Assembly: GCA_026874595.1 (NCBI GenBank)
Contig: CM049307.1
Span: forward strand, 79,832,643-79,896,642
DNA from: Sipunculus nudus
Lineage: Eukaryota; Annelida; Sipuncula; Golfingiida; Sipunculidae
Reading direction: 5' to 3'
Length of the DNA: 64,000 nt
Position 1 is the first letter of the stretch. Each line of letters starts with the position of its first letter. Position numbers and translations under genes: made by a program. The notes below the pieces were generated by a model. It had not been told where the DNA came from. It worked only from the letters and a program-made list of their open reading frames with translations, and did no database searches. Shown one piece after another: positions 1 to 12,935 of the stretch.

Positions 1-124
1 AGGTGAGGCTTTTTCTGAACTTTTGTCCAATCAGAAACGATGGTTAATAATTGAGTAGGCTCAGGCATATTAACATTTTCTGGAGATTAAGATTTTTTCA
101 GAAGTTGTTTAAAGGATCTTCAAA

Positions 125-3100
125 ATGCTTTCACCTGAACAATACAGGGCTGATAGGGCAGCTGTGAGCTGTCATAACCTTTTAGTTACAGGTATGTAAT
201 ATACCAAAACCAAGCCCCTGCTTATGGAAAAAAATGTAAAATTTATAATAGTTACCAAACTGTAAAAATGACACTATCTGTCATATATGTGTGTATTATC
301 CTATTTTATTTGCATGGCATATAGTGGGAAAATGCATAAAACAAAGTTTTAATCCACAAAAAAAGGTTGAAATGCATTGGGGGGGGGGGGGGGGGGGGCT
401 TGACAAAGTTAGGGAGGCAGTTTCTTGTAAAGAAGGGTTAAGCTGAAGATATTTGTATTTAACTATTAAATTGTTGTATCATTGCAATATGGTCAAAATA
501 AAATTACATCAAATCAAATTTGTAGGTTATTAGCATCTCTCTGTTCTCTCTCAAATTTATATATCATTACTAGGTCATATATGAGTTACATATGCCCCTT
601 TACAGCTTTTGTATTCTATAAAATGTTTACTGAGTTCAGATTTGCAATCTTTGCATGTAGAGTTTGTTTATGCCTTTCCTCAATACAGAAGTTCCATCAA
701 AATATTACATGTTCAAAGATTGTATAGTACAGAAATAACAATACCAGGATTATAGATAGGATTGATTGTTAGTATATGGTATACAAAAAAACCAGAATCA
801 TTTGTGGACTTTGTAATCACCTTTTCCCACCCCAGCACTGTGGCAGCCAAACACAAAACAGTTCACAGCATAGACTTTCAGTTGGGCTTTGATAAGAAAA
901 ATCTTTCTCATAATTAAAAGTGACAATCATACAGTACTAAAGCTAGGTTAGACTGGTATCAGCTCAAGATTGACTTGTTAGGTTGCTCACTGAATCAATC
1001 CACCTCTTGAGCAGAACAACAAACTAATAGGTAATGATTATCTGTGAGCCCAGCTGTTGATCCACCTAAAGACTGCTTAAGCTTGGTTACATTACTGGTA
1101 GCCTTCCATGTTTGCTTTACAGTCCCCCACCCCCACCCCTGGGTCAACCATTTGTCTACTAGTACAAACCAAGCAGGGATCTTACACTACAAGTGGGAAA
1201 GTATACTCTTTTTGCTGTTTGTCAGTTGACCAGATTTATCCAGTATTTACCACTCATCTCACCAGTATGCATCTTTACCTTATTTTGCTGCCCCCGTTTA
1301 AATTATAGAAAGGTGAAATATATTAAGACATCAAATCACAAGTAATAATAGTTTGGTCTCATCTGTTTTCTTAAAGAAATAAAAACAATGATTATTCTAT
1401 TTTTAGTTTTTTTTTATAAAAAAGGATGTTCACAAAATGTTTGAAATATTTCATAGGCCAGGCTGGCACTGGAAAATCCTTCTGGTTGGTCAACCTTTCT
1501 AAGAAGCTGAAGGCAGCAGGGAGAGAAGTTGCTCTGCTTTCTACAACTGGACTGTCTGCATTGAACCTTGATGAGAATGCCACAACCATCCACAGGTAAT
1601 TACATAAGTAAACCAAAGTGTAGTCAAGACCAAAACTGATACTGAGATCTGGGGATTCCAGTCAAAAACTGAGAAGGGTTGGATGGGCAATACCCGACCG
1701 GGTAAACCAGGGGGGAAACACCTCTTTTCCCTGGGTTGAGCATGTGGATCTTATGGGCAAGACAATATGTATTTTTTCTAAAAATATTTGTGTTTATCTG
1801 TAAATTTATAAGTATAAAGTAACTGAAATATTCCATATCCTGTCATATATTTTTAAATTATCACTGTGTATATGTTATTGAATTGTTTGTGTTAAGTAAT
1901 AAATATCAAACATGGCTCTTGATATTGGTTTATTATTGCCCATAAAAATTATATTGACCCTATATTGCCTATAAAAAAATAGGTTAAACCCATAACACCC
2001 CCCCCCCCCCATTGGGCTGGCTTTTTTATTGGGCTGGCTTTTATGCTTAAACCAAGGTTTTGACCAACCCTGAGACTGAGCCCATGAGATTATAGACCAG
2101 AATCAGGAAAGAGACCAAAGGATATGAGAGTGTGAGACCATATGTTTCCTGTCATTTAATTCCTCATACATGAGTTTGTGCTGTGCCAAATTATTGCAGA
2201 AACCTTGATCAGTAGTTCATATTTAAATTAAACTGAACAAAGTACATATATTTGCACTGTGTGGTGCATACTTTATTTAAACAAAAGTTTTGGTCTAAAA
2301 TGTTAAGACCATTTTGGTTTTAGATTTGAGGTGATAGACCAAGACCTGGAGCTCCAAGACTAAGGCCAAAAATTGTTTTTTTTTTTAGTTTCAAGTTTTG
2401 TTATGATATATCATGCTGATTTCAAGTGAATTCAATTTTCAGAAAACCAGCATTTCAATGCTAAAAGTAATTAATCAATATTATGAGACTGACAATCAGA
2501 AGTCAGTTCAGTATGTAAGAAAACAATACTTTTTGGGGCCTGCAAGAAGATTGTTTAAATTTAGGCCAAGGATTTTCAAGTATTAAATGGAGACCTGTAT
2601 CATGTCTTGACTATGTGCTCTTTCCATGACACTTTATTTTCCTGTTACGACAGAACTGACAAAAAACAAAAAAAACAATTTCAGGTCAGGTGACTTTAGG
2701 TCAAGCTGAAGTAAATTGACAAGTCTCAACTTACTAGTGCAAAATTTGCAACCATCATTGAATTTTCAATTATACCATGTTACCATGAGTACCATGGTAA
2801 CATGTATTAATGTATTAATTTTGTTTTTTTTTTGTATGTAAACGAGTATATGTATTGTCCTGAAATTTGAATGTATATTGTTCAGGGTGAGTAAACAGGG
2901 TTGAACAACACCAGTGCTGACACTAATATATTTTTATTAGCTCAACAGTATTCATTATATTTTTCAGCTGCAAACGTGTTATTTCCCACCAGTGGATGAA
3001 TGCATTGTCTGATAATGTGAAGTTACCATAAAACTAACAAATAGCAGTCATATAAGCATCTGAACTAAGCAATACATATTGTATGACCACTATTAAAGTT

Positions 3101-6100
3101 GTAATTTTGTCCATCAGTTAGAGCTGCCAATATCCTGCAATATTTCATTTTCCTACATTTCACAAGATTCAAGTGATCTGAAAAAATATGATTTGGTATT
3201 GTAAAATTGTCCTGCAATCAGTCTATTTTAAGTACATATTTATTCAAAATGACATATTCCCAAGTAAGCCATGTGTAATGTAACAATTACTGATTCACAA
3301 TTGAGAGCACAAGGGCCTGTCACAAAAGAGTAAAAAAAAAAAGAACTCCAAATTTGAGCCATAAAACCCCAAGAATAAGTGATATAGTCATTCTGACAGT
3401 TTATGTCAGAATGGGCTATATCACTTATTCTTGGGGTTTTATGGCTCAAATTTGGAGCTATTTTTTTTACTCTTTTGTGACAGGCCCTTGGGGTTGAGAG
3501 TCTTTGCCCTTGGGTTCATTTAAGTCATATAAGAAAAAAGAAGCAAACAAGGTTTATAATCTATTTGTATGTTAATCACAGTAATCAAGTACACCTTGAA
3601 ATTTCGGGGTAGTTGGTCACATAGAATCAGTTCTATTATTGTATGTCTCCCAAATAAGACTACAAGGTTACATTCAAGGTTAATGATTCAGGCAACACAC
3701 TGCTTCATTTTTAGCATGTTACAAAAAAATACATTATATATATATAAAGTCAAAATAAAGAAAAATTAGCTTTCTGTTCATTGATGGGCTGGATTGCTAA
3801 TTGGCTGAAGTTTATTTATTATGCACAATAGTCTGGTATACTAAGACATATCAGGTATACTTGTCACACAGAGTTAACTCTATTATTGTATATCTCCCCA
3901 GTTAACTCTATTATTGTATGTCTCTGTATAAGGACAAAATGTCACATTTCATGAGTGATTCAGGCAACAAACAGCTGCCATTTGTCATGTTACAATAATG
4001 AATTATATGATATACATTAAATAAAAAAAATCTTGTCTTTCTGTTCGCAGATGGGCTGGTTTGCTGGATGGTCGCTTCACCAAGAGTGAACTGGAACAGC
4101 TTGCCGCCTGCGATGATACTTTCCACAGTGTCAGGCAGAGGGTTGCCAAAGCTGAAACAATAATGATAGATGAGGTATCCATGTTGTCCAGGCATATTTT
4201 TGAACAGCTGGAATTGGTTTGCCGCATAATAAGAGATGGTAACTTATGTTTTGGTGGAATACAAGTCATTGCTACTGGAGACTTCTTCCAGTTGCCACCT
4301 GTTGCCAATCCCCTAGTGCAGGATGATGGGGCTTTCTGCTTCACTAGCAGCATATGGGACACTGTTTTTCCCCATCATGTTCATTTTGACCAAGTTCACA
4401 GGCAAGCTGACAAGAGCTTAATTGCCATAGTGCAGGAGACCGCAATGGGAACAGTCTCTGAGGAAACTGAAATGATGCTGCAGACACTCAGCAGACCAAT
4501 CAGTAAATTAAACCCAGTGCATCTGTTCTCCAGCAAATATCAAGCTTGTGTTTTGAATAGTGAAAAACTGGAGATGTTGGCTGGTGAGCAGTATACATAC
4601 CATGGAAAGGACCATTATCAGCAAGGATGGAAGAAAGCTCTGCATCAGATCCCAGCTCCCAAAGTTCTGGCAGTTAAGAAAGGGTGCAGAGTTATGCTGC
4701 GTAAGAACCTAAGCCATCAGCTTGTGAATGGACTTCAAGGTGTAGTACTTAGCACTGCAGCAGACTACATTGAAGTTGACTTCCCAGTGATAAAAGTGAC
4801 ACACAAAGTGACAAGGGAAAAGTTTGATGTTTTCAGCTCAAGAGAGCATAAGCTTGTTGCTACAAGGTTGCAATTTCCCCTTGAGCTGTCATATGGGATA
4901 ACTCTGCACAAAGCACAGGGGCTCACCTTAGATGCAGCTGTAGTGCATTGCAAAGGTGCCTTTGAACCTGGCCAGATCTCAGTAGGGTTAGGTAGAGTAA
5001 AGGACACAGAGCACCTACAAGTTCTTGATTTCAGCAGTAATCTGTGTAAAGTGCCCAGCAGGCAGGTATTTACCTACTATCAACAGTGCTCAATGAGATT
5101 CATGCCTTCACTGGAATGCTGTCAGAGGAGGGAAGTTCCTGTTGTGGTTTCTCATGATGTGCCAGAGAGTTCTGAGCCCACTGTGGCTGCAGCACATTTA
5201 GATTTTGACTCGAGTGACTTCGATGAAAATGATCTACAAGCAGTTGAAGACTTGGAAATGGATGAACTGATGGCATCTGTTAATTTTGTAGAATCTGAAT
5301 CCAGAGGGATACAACTTCAATTTGATTCAACTAATATTTGTCAACAGTGCTTAGAGTTATCAGAGGGCTCACCGAACTATGGTGAAATGCAGAAAGTATG
5401 CCAGAAGATTTTATGTACTGGGGAGAAATTAAAGACCTGGTGTTTAGTTCAGCAAATAAAAATCAGCACATTGCTGCAAGAAGCTGTGCCTTCAGTGGGT
5501 GTTGAGAAGACAACATCAAAACAATGGAGCTGTTACCAACAGATGTTTTCACAGTACATTGTAAGTGAAACATTTTCAGAAAGCTTACACCAGCTGTATG
5601 GCCATTTTGATATATCTTCCAATGAGCGACATTTTGCTGTGAGTATTGCTTTGGAGGTACAGAGAGAGATTCTACAGGCTGAAGAAAAGAAGATTGTAGC
5701 AGCAGCAGCAACTCCTGTAGTACAAAGAGAGATGAGGGAAGGAGGTAGAGGGAAAGTACGGTATGTAGGGGGGATGTGTATTGCCAAGGCAAGGTACCAT
5801 TCCAGACAGATTGTATCAAACAACCTGTTTAATCCCAAAGAGAAAGTTAAAGTTGCAAGGGAAAAGAAGAAAGTAGAACTACTCGACTCCTTGATCAGGA
5901 GCTACCATGACCTGTTCGAGACAAGTCAAGACCCTGAAAGCCTGATTGAAATAGAACGGAAGCAAAATTTGAGACATGGACTGACACACATCAGTGATGA
6001 ATGTGCAAACTTCTTCCTGATTTTGACATCCTGCATACAAACGTCTCTGACAAAGGAGGCCTTGAAGTTGCAGCAAGAAAGAATATTGATCCATGTTGTT

Positions 6101-7000
6101 GAGACTTGCCTTCATTCTCCAAATGTTGTGAGAGCATGGCAAGCTCTGTTCATCAGTGCCCCTCAAGAACTTGTACAAGAGCTTATGACATTGGTTGTGA
6201 ATAGATTTGTGAAAGTCACTGGTAAACAATTCAGAAAAGATCTGAGGGATGAGCTACAAGTAAAGAAAAGGCAGGCCCATAGAAAGCAGATTTTGGAGAA
6301 GAGTGAAAAGGCCAGGGCTAAAGTAGTTTCAGTCAATTTCAAGGATATTATCACTGATTCCAGTGAAATGTGCACCCAGTCACATCTAAAACTCAAAGTT
6401 TTAACTATGGAAAATCCAGACTACTTTGTGGGTCAGGTTTTCACAAAGAAAGAACTACAACAACTGTGTGCTGCATATGGAGTCAGGTATATCAGCAAAG
6501 ATACAAAGAAAATCCTTGGTGAAAAGTTAGTTGACATAATCCAAAATGGTGACCTGAATCATATACCAAATCCCTTTCCTGGTGGAAGTCAGAATGAACG
6601 TAGAACACCAGCTAGCCAAGACACCTCACAGGAAGTATGTGCCAGCACTACAGTACAAAGTCATGAGGCTTTAGCAGAGGGTGGTATAAGTACACAATCT
6701 GACAGCCCTAAAACCACTCCTGAACCTGGCAGTTCAATATCTAAAGGTAATACCAGAGGGAAATTCAAAGGGAAAGGAAAGGGAAAAGGCAAGGGCAAGG
6801 CAAGCAAAAATGTTGTTTTATGTCCTGAATGCCAACAAGGAAATGAGGATGAGCCATGGATCCAGTGTGACATTTGTAACCAGTGGTGGCACAAGAAATG
6901 TGCAGATATATGTGAACAGGAATGGGAAGCTCTGCAGGATGAGGATCAGTTATGGCACTGCCATCATTGCATTTCTGCCAAAAAAGCCAAAAAGTCCTAA
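125..7000 (+). CDS. Pif1-family DNA helicase with SAP-like and PHD-finger domains (three exons)
   Basis: Exons 125-191, 1457-1595 and 4051-7000 join with matching phases: ACAG|GTATGT to TCATAG|GC, then CACAG|GTAATT to TTCGCAG|ATGG. They give 3,156 nt, 1,051 residues plus stop. An in-frame TAA lies upstream of ATG 125 in the putative first exon, which supports that start. SF1B helicase motifs are in order: GQAGTGKS (Walker A, start of exon 2), IDEVSM (residues about 108-113), GDFFQLPPV, VHRQ, YGITLHKAQG and VGLGRV. Thus it is a probable 5'-3' ATP-dependent DNA helicase with an intact ATPase core. A SAP-like segment (about 856-899) precedes a lysine/glycine-rich linker and a C-terminal PHD finger (about 993-1045) with CPEC, CDIC, HKKC and CHHC zinc ligands. 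SAP binds DNA and PHD often reads histone tails. Ordinary cellular Pif1 lacks both, so a role with chromatin or with a mobile element is inferred. The neighbouring transposase gene is convergent. No recognised domain was seen between about residues 400 and 850. Confidence 0.85.
192..1456 (+). other. Intron 1 of the Pif1-like gene
   Basis: AT-rich intron between the start exon and the Walker A exon. It holds a long poly-G run at about 380-398. I see no gene or recognised element in it. Confidence 0.7.
1596..4050 (+). other. Intron 2 of the Pif1-like gene
   Basis: A 2.45 kb intron interrupting the helicase between Walker A and Walker B. It contains a poly-C run (about 1999-2011), a diverged interspersed repeat at about 1900-2230 that resembles 43,960-44,200, a foldback MITE (3313-3487) and a tandem duplication covering the 3' splice region (about 3600-4075). 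Confidence 0.75.
3313..3487. mobile_element. Foldback MITE with about 85-bp terminal inverted repeats
   Basis: The two halves are near-perfect reverse complements. Outer ends read GGGCCTGTCACAAAAGAG and its complement, and the halves meet at a small palindrome around ATTCTGACAGTTTATGTCAG. The flanks CAA/TTG extend the symmetry slightly, so exact ends and target duplication are uncertain. It has no coding capacity, lies in an intron, and matches a half copy at 13,803-13,895. Confidence 0.8.
3600..4075 (+). repeat. Tandem duplication of the intron end and exon 3 start
   Basis: Two diverged copies (about 3600-3815 and 3865-4075, offset about 270) share TATTATTGTATGTCTC, GATTCAGGCAACA, a CATGTTACAA run and CTTTCTGTTC followed by ATGGGCTGG. 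The downstream copy has the working CAG acceptor at 4048-4050. The upstream copy reads TTCATTG where the acceptor should be, so it is a dead decoy of the exon start. Confidence 0.7.
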
Positions 7001-8011
7001 GTTAGGGGGTTTAAACTTTTACAATTATATACAATTTATTAAGCACATAAAGAATTGTCATTCATGCACAATACAGGGCTGGTGGGGGGGGGGGGGGGGT
7101 GGCTATCTACATTTCAAGCCTGTCAGATTATGTGTTAATGAAAAGCAATCAATGTACAACCAGTAAAACAAAAAAGAGACTAATGACAAGCTGTCAGAGA
7201 TAGATTCTGCTCAGGAGAACCCCATGCACACAGAATTCAAAGCACAGTGGATATCATTCTGACATTACAGATGGACTTAACTTCTGTACATTACACAGTG
7301 AGATGGAACCACATTCTTTCCATTAAAAGGCAGCTGATATGATCCTGAATATGTGGCATTCAAGGCTATGATTCACATCATGATGAGGTAAGTATTTAGT
7401 CTGTTTCATTTATTGCTATTTATTTACACTAATGGGCCACTGTAAATCTTATCCACCATTTATTTTGTAAGCAGCACATGATAAGTCATTATGAAAATAT
7501 GTTTAATGTACCTTTCTTTTTTTGGGTGCATGTAATCCTGTCCCCTCATGTCTGGTTAGTTCCAGTGAAGACCGTACTGTAAGCATAATTGACAAATGAT
7601 GTTGTTTATGCATTCATTGGATTGGTTACACATTTCCATATGCATGTTTAGTTACACTTAAACATATGTGTGGGAATAGAGACAAAAAAATAGAAAAGTG
7701 CACTGAAATCATTTCCTTACCTGGTTATAATAATTACAGCTAATATTATTATTATTTTTATTATTATCATTACTATCACTTTTATTGTAATATCATTATT
7801 ACTTTTATTTGAAAGAAAGAAGTGTTTGTATATGTATGCTGATATCAAATATATATATATATATATCATATGTTAATGAATATTTGAAATTTTTTACAAA
7901 AATTATTAAATTATGAATATGATTCCCTTAATTTTGAAAACATTTATTATTCCCATATTAAAATAAAGGTTCTACTGTTTTTTTTTATAAATAGCAACAG
8001 TAAAGCTAAAA
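7001..8011. other. Convergent intergenic region
   Basis: Lies between the 3' ends of the Pif1-like and transposase genes. It has a poly-G run at about 7083-7099, an imperfect (TTA)n tract near 7745-7800 and a short (TA)n near 7848-7866. I see no gene. Confidence 0.6.
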
Positions 8012-11000
8012 TTACTTTTCAATTGATGACAATGCTGGTCTTCTTGGTGTCAGAGCTGTTTTGGTTGACAGGTTGAATGGCTGGGCTGCATGCTTGGAGT
8101 TGCTGGCATTTGATTTCTTGGAAACTGTTTTAGTGCCAAGAACTGAAGCATTAACTGCATGCTGATACTGGAGCACTGTAGGGTTCGTGTTTGCACCATG
8201 GTGGGTTGCCCTCTGCTGGGAAAACATATTTTCCACAATATCACTGTTAATTCCTGCAGGCACTAGCGACTGATTTGAGGAATCCAGGTGGTACTTTACA
8301 AGCTCCTGAAAGCCTATGAGCAGGCAAGAAATATCATGCCGTGTCTCCTGGGACATTAACCTCTTGTTCTTTTCTGCAGCGGTAATGTCTGAGCCTTTCA
8401 CTTCAGCCTCCCAGGTCTGGAAGAAGTCAAGCACTTCCTTGAGGACAGACAACCGCATATCATCCTGGCTGCAGATGGGGCGAGAGTCTCTAAAGAAGGA
8501 TACTAGTTTGCTGGTGACTTGCAGAATGGCCACAGTGGAATCCAGGTGCCCTCCCTCACTGCCCAGGCTTCTTTGAAAATTGACCATCAGGTTCAGCATA
8601 TCAGCATCAAGAACCTGCAATGATGTGGCAAGTGAACATTTTACAATATTTGGATAAACTTTTTTGAGTGTCTTGGTAGAACTTAAAGGGGCCAGATCAG
8701 TGAGATCACCTACCTTACTTTTATAAACTTAGTATAAAAAAGGGCCTGAAAACCTTTATAGTATAGTTACCCCTTACAAAAATAATACATACACTCACAG
8801 TGAACCCCAACTCAATTACATAGGTTCTTCATTGAAACAGGCTTAACATTGATAAACTTTATTTTCATCTTTCACTTTTTCAGTGTTACTAAAGGTCTAG
8901 GGGGATACCACCAGTGTATGCTTTCTGTGTATGCACTAACTACATTCCTAATATGGTCCAATGCAATGGCAGTGACCATGAGTCTGTCAACTTTGGAATA
9001 TTGAAAAAGACATTCATTGCTACATGTAGAATCCCAAACTTGGCTTCCGATAATGTATACTTATATTACATAACATATGTTTAACCATTTCAAAGTTACA
9101 CATGTTTGAAGAAATATATATATAAGGTTTACACAAATGACCAGTATCTAAAGACTTTATGTTATATCAGTGTCATGGACCTGTTGTCAGCCCTGCAGAT
9201 TTTGAAATCTGTTATATTACACAGATGCACACACAAAGCCAAACACAGTATATGGGAAGAAATTAATCATAAAGGTCACATATGAATAATGTCTTAGTCC
9301 TGAAAATGTCAGGACTTAGCATGAAGGATAAACACTTGCCAAGGGCAAAGAGCAGTTCAATGAAATATTTGTAGGGTTTACCAAAAGCATTCCTGTTTAG
9401 TCTGGCTTGTCAGGTGGATTAAATATAACATATGATATCAATATGAAATATTGATGATACCGGTTTATCATGAAATATCTGTATGGCATGCTGTATGTTG
9501 AAAACTAATTAGAAATAATAAAGAAGCAAACATTTAAATGTATATTGTGTTGCTTGTTATAAAACATCAGAATAATAATGTTGAACACACTATATTCTAT
9601 ATTTTTGATTCCCTATTTTTTAGCGCTAATAAAAAATTGGTTAGTCAAGTGACTTGGAAAATATATGTACAGACTTTTTATCAATCAACAAAGTACTTCT
9701 AAATTCTTATAGTTAATGTTGAGCCTCAAATGGTATTACCTTTATCTTGTGTTCAAAGTGTTTGAACATTTTTTATTTACCCCTGCCAAGGAGGTTATGT
9801 TTTTGCAGGCTTTGGTTTGTTTGACTGATAGTAACATTGCTCAAAAAGTTTTCTGGGATTTTGATGCAAAATGTTCAAGAGAGCTCAGATATAATACAAG
9901 GAACAACTAATTAAATTTTAGGAAGATCTAGATCACTATCTGGATCCAGGAACATTTAAGAAAAAATGATGCATTTCAGACAGTGCCGTATGAGAGAATG
10001 AGCAGCATTGGCATCTGCATAGATCTGCACTCTGAGTAGTAATTTCTAGTTGATATATTTCTTACATATATTTCATGTAACAGTCACATGTAAATAGTTT
10101 TAAGATTCTAAACATTTACCTGCTCTGCCAGGTGATTGCGCATTTTAAGCTGATTGTTTAAGAATATGTGGTCATCTGTGATATGTTGGTGGATGCGGAT
10201 GACAGGATTAGAGTTCTTGTCCCAATAGTAGGCCTGCTGAAAGTGTTTCCACACAATTTCATTTCCTTTCATTTCTAGCAGTCTTGTACATTTATCTTCT
10301 ACTCCACTTGAGTAGATATTGTTCCTGATTCTTTTTATTACATGTGAATAATCCATTAACATTACTATTTTCTTGTTTGTGTTGTAAATATTTTGCACTG
10401 CAAAAGATTCCCGGCAATCACTTGGCATCAGAATTTTCATAAAAGTACGATTACAGTTGGCGCCATCCATGCAGGTATAATCAACTTGAAAGTTGTATAG
10501 CTCCAGCATTTGAATTACTCTCCAAAATAAAACATTTACTTCAGGTGCAGTAATACCAGTTGTAGGAAAAAATGCAAACGGGAAGCGAAATCCATCATAC
10601 CCTAGGAATATAAATTGCAATACATGTGTAGCCATTCTAATGGCTTTCTCATGGTTTTGGAGATTGGACATGGCAGTGCACTCAGGACCTGTCTCAACCA
10701 ACCCTCTGAACTCCAGACTCGTACCGCCACACTGTTCCATCTCCAAATCCTGCTGCACTGCCATTTCGTCAAAAATAACCCCACCTGACCTGCATGACTT
10801 TTGCCTGGTTGCCTCTGAACTCATCCATTGCAACATTTTTGGATGCAACCCAGGTTTTTGTTTAATGACATTTTTGTATTTTTGTAATAGTTTCTCTGAT
10901 GGCAAAATTAATAATCCACTATTTCTTAGCTCGGTGTAGCCTTGTGGACTCCGATTCCATATTGATAGACAAATTGTAACAATGGCTTTGTCCCACCTTC

Positions 11001-12022
11001 TGCACCTAGGGTCTTTTGCAGATGCATTATATTTATGTTGGGCAGATATGAGTGCCAGCATCTGTGGACTTGCACCTGGTAATAATTTGCTGAAAATATC
11101 AGTAGAGTCATAATTTAGTAAACTTGTGTCAACGTTTTGTTTTTGTGTTTGTGTTCTTAAGCTTTCTTCCCTGTGTATAGTGTTGTCTCCTCTGTCTGAG
11201 ACATCTTTCAGTGAAGTATTTTCTCCAGTTATTTCAATGTTGTGTAGTTGCTCTGTGTCTTGTAATCTTGTGGAAGTTTCGCTTTCTTTTCTTTTCTTTG
11301 TAGGTTTACAAGATTTGTCCCCAAGGGTAGCTATACACTTCCTACATGAAGAACCAATGGCTGAATACTGTATCACACCCTGACATGCTCTGCTACGATG
11401 ACGACGTTCAGGCTGAAGATTTTCACTTGTGCACGTCCAAAGTTCAATCATAGTGCTGCTGTCTCCACTCACAGCCTGAAGCAATTTTCCTCTGCACACC
11501 TGTGCCCGCTGTACAAGATCACAAATAAGTTCAACATCCGTAGCACTAGCAATATGAACTCGCTCCAAACCAAGTATGTTTTTATTAACAACTTTTGTCC
11601 CAATACTCAGTTCCCAGGAACCCTGTGAGCTGAAAGTTAGCTCTTTGGTTTGCCTGACACCATTTATTGTGTTGCCTGTAAAATGTATGAAATGACACAG
11701 ATCACTAGTTTCACTTATCAAGTTGAAGCTTTTAGGCACATGTTTCTTTATGTTCTCGAAATTTAAACTGAAAGGCTGGATGTCAGGGTTATACCCACCA
11801 ATCACTGCAGCCCTCAAACATATACCCTGATAGGCTGTCTTTGGTTTTCCATTGAAACTAACATGCCTGGTTTTGACCTTGTAGATACCAGACATGATTT
11901 TGGCACAGTGGTCTTTACTTAAAGGCTTCTCTCCTGTAGACTTGCATTGTTCAGTGTACTTGGTGTACAGAATGTCTTTCAAGATGTATCCATCAGGATG
12001 CGGGGTTACAGTGTGATACAAC
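8012..12022 (-). CDS. P-element/THAP9-like transposase, 5' end not found
   Basis: Two minus-strand exons, 12022-10120 and 8614-8012, are separated by a 1,505-bp phase-0 intron (GCAGAGCAG|GTAAAT to CATTGCAG|GTTCTT). They encode 834 residues. The RNase H-like transposase fold of the P superfamily is indicated by DGANCNRTF (Asp near 10467), the MDYSHVIKRIRN motif (Asp near 10353; P elements and THAP9 have DPPH with KxxRN), FDEM upstream, and in exon 2 SDIVENMFSQQR followed by GANTNP. The three expected acidic residues are therefore present, split by the intron. Exon 1 opens at a TTGATAG acceptor in phase 2, so at least one 5' exon is missing. A THAP zinc-finger exon is expected there by family knowledge but was not seen before 13.8 kb. 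The exons have no internal stops, so it could be a domesticated gene or a recently active element. Confidence 0.8.
8615..10119 (-). other. Intron of the P-like transposase gene
   Basis: AT-rich, 1.5 kb, with consensus GT and AG ends on the minus strand. I see no gene or recognised repeat inside. Confidence 0.7.
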
Positions 12023-12557
12023 CTATCAATAATAAAAAAATATATGGAAATGGTGAACCAGGACTTGATATTCACTGCATTACATTAGATTTCAATAAAT
12101 ATTTTCGAGGCATATATTGGTTTGACATGTTAAACGAGAGACCCATGGGTCACTGTGCTCAGCTGAAGTTGATCTTCAAGGTAAAAATATAAAATAATAT
12201 CAAATGGAGATATAGATGCACACACAGTTATTAATTTTTTTCTAAAATATATATTTTTTTAATTGCAATAAAAAACATATCTGAAAAGAACACTTGATTC
12301 ATAATTCACAATTCTAAATCACACCTTTTTTTATCCATGATTTGATTCATATATTATCAAATTATGCCTACTGATGGGTTTAATTATATTTTAATTAAAT
12401 GATTTCAGTGGAAATATAATTCTTAAAAAATGCTACATTACCACAACATGGCAAAATTGTTTTGTACTTTGGAGTGGAAACAGCTTTACAATTGTAAGAA
12501 TCAGTTCGAACAATAACAGTAATTGCAATACACTTAGTGCTGGTAAGGGGGGGGGGG

Positions 12558-12858
12558 CATGAGAATAATTTTACACCTATCACAGCGGAAGTGCTGGACC
12601 AGTATTCCATCACTAATAAAGTTACCCAGGCAGGGCTGTAGTGACCAAAAGTAAGAAGCCTGGACCTTGCATGACAATAAGCCCAATACAATGGGACCCT
12701 GAAAAAAATTAAATAACTGGCCTAATTTTGGTATACAATTGAATCTTGACACATGAGAATAACTGTACACTTGTCACAGCAGAATTGCTGTACCAGTATT
12801 GCTTCACAAATAAGGTTACTCAGGCAGGGCTGAAGTGACCAGAATTAGACAGCCTGGT
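12558..12858 (+). repeat. Pair of diverged direct repeats
   Basis: About 12,558-12,665 and 12,752-12,858 share ATGAGAATAA, CACAGC, CCAGTATT, AAGTTAC/AGGTTAC, CAGGCAGGGCTG and AGTGACCA in the same order. The copies are about 195 bp apart. Their origin is unknown. Confidence 0.65.
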
Positions 12859-12874
12859 AAAAAAAAATGCAATT

Positions 12875-12880
12875 ACTATA

Positions 12881-12934
<54 letters not shown>

Positions 12935-12935
12935 T
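12875..12935. repeat. (TA)n microsatellite
   Basis: About 55 bp of uninterrupted TA dinucleotides between the transposase gene and the Gypsy element. Confidence 0.95.
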
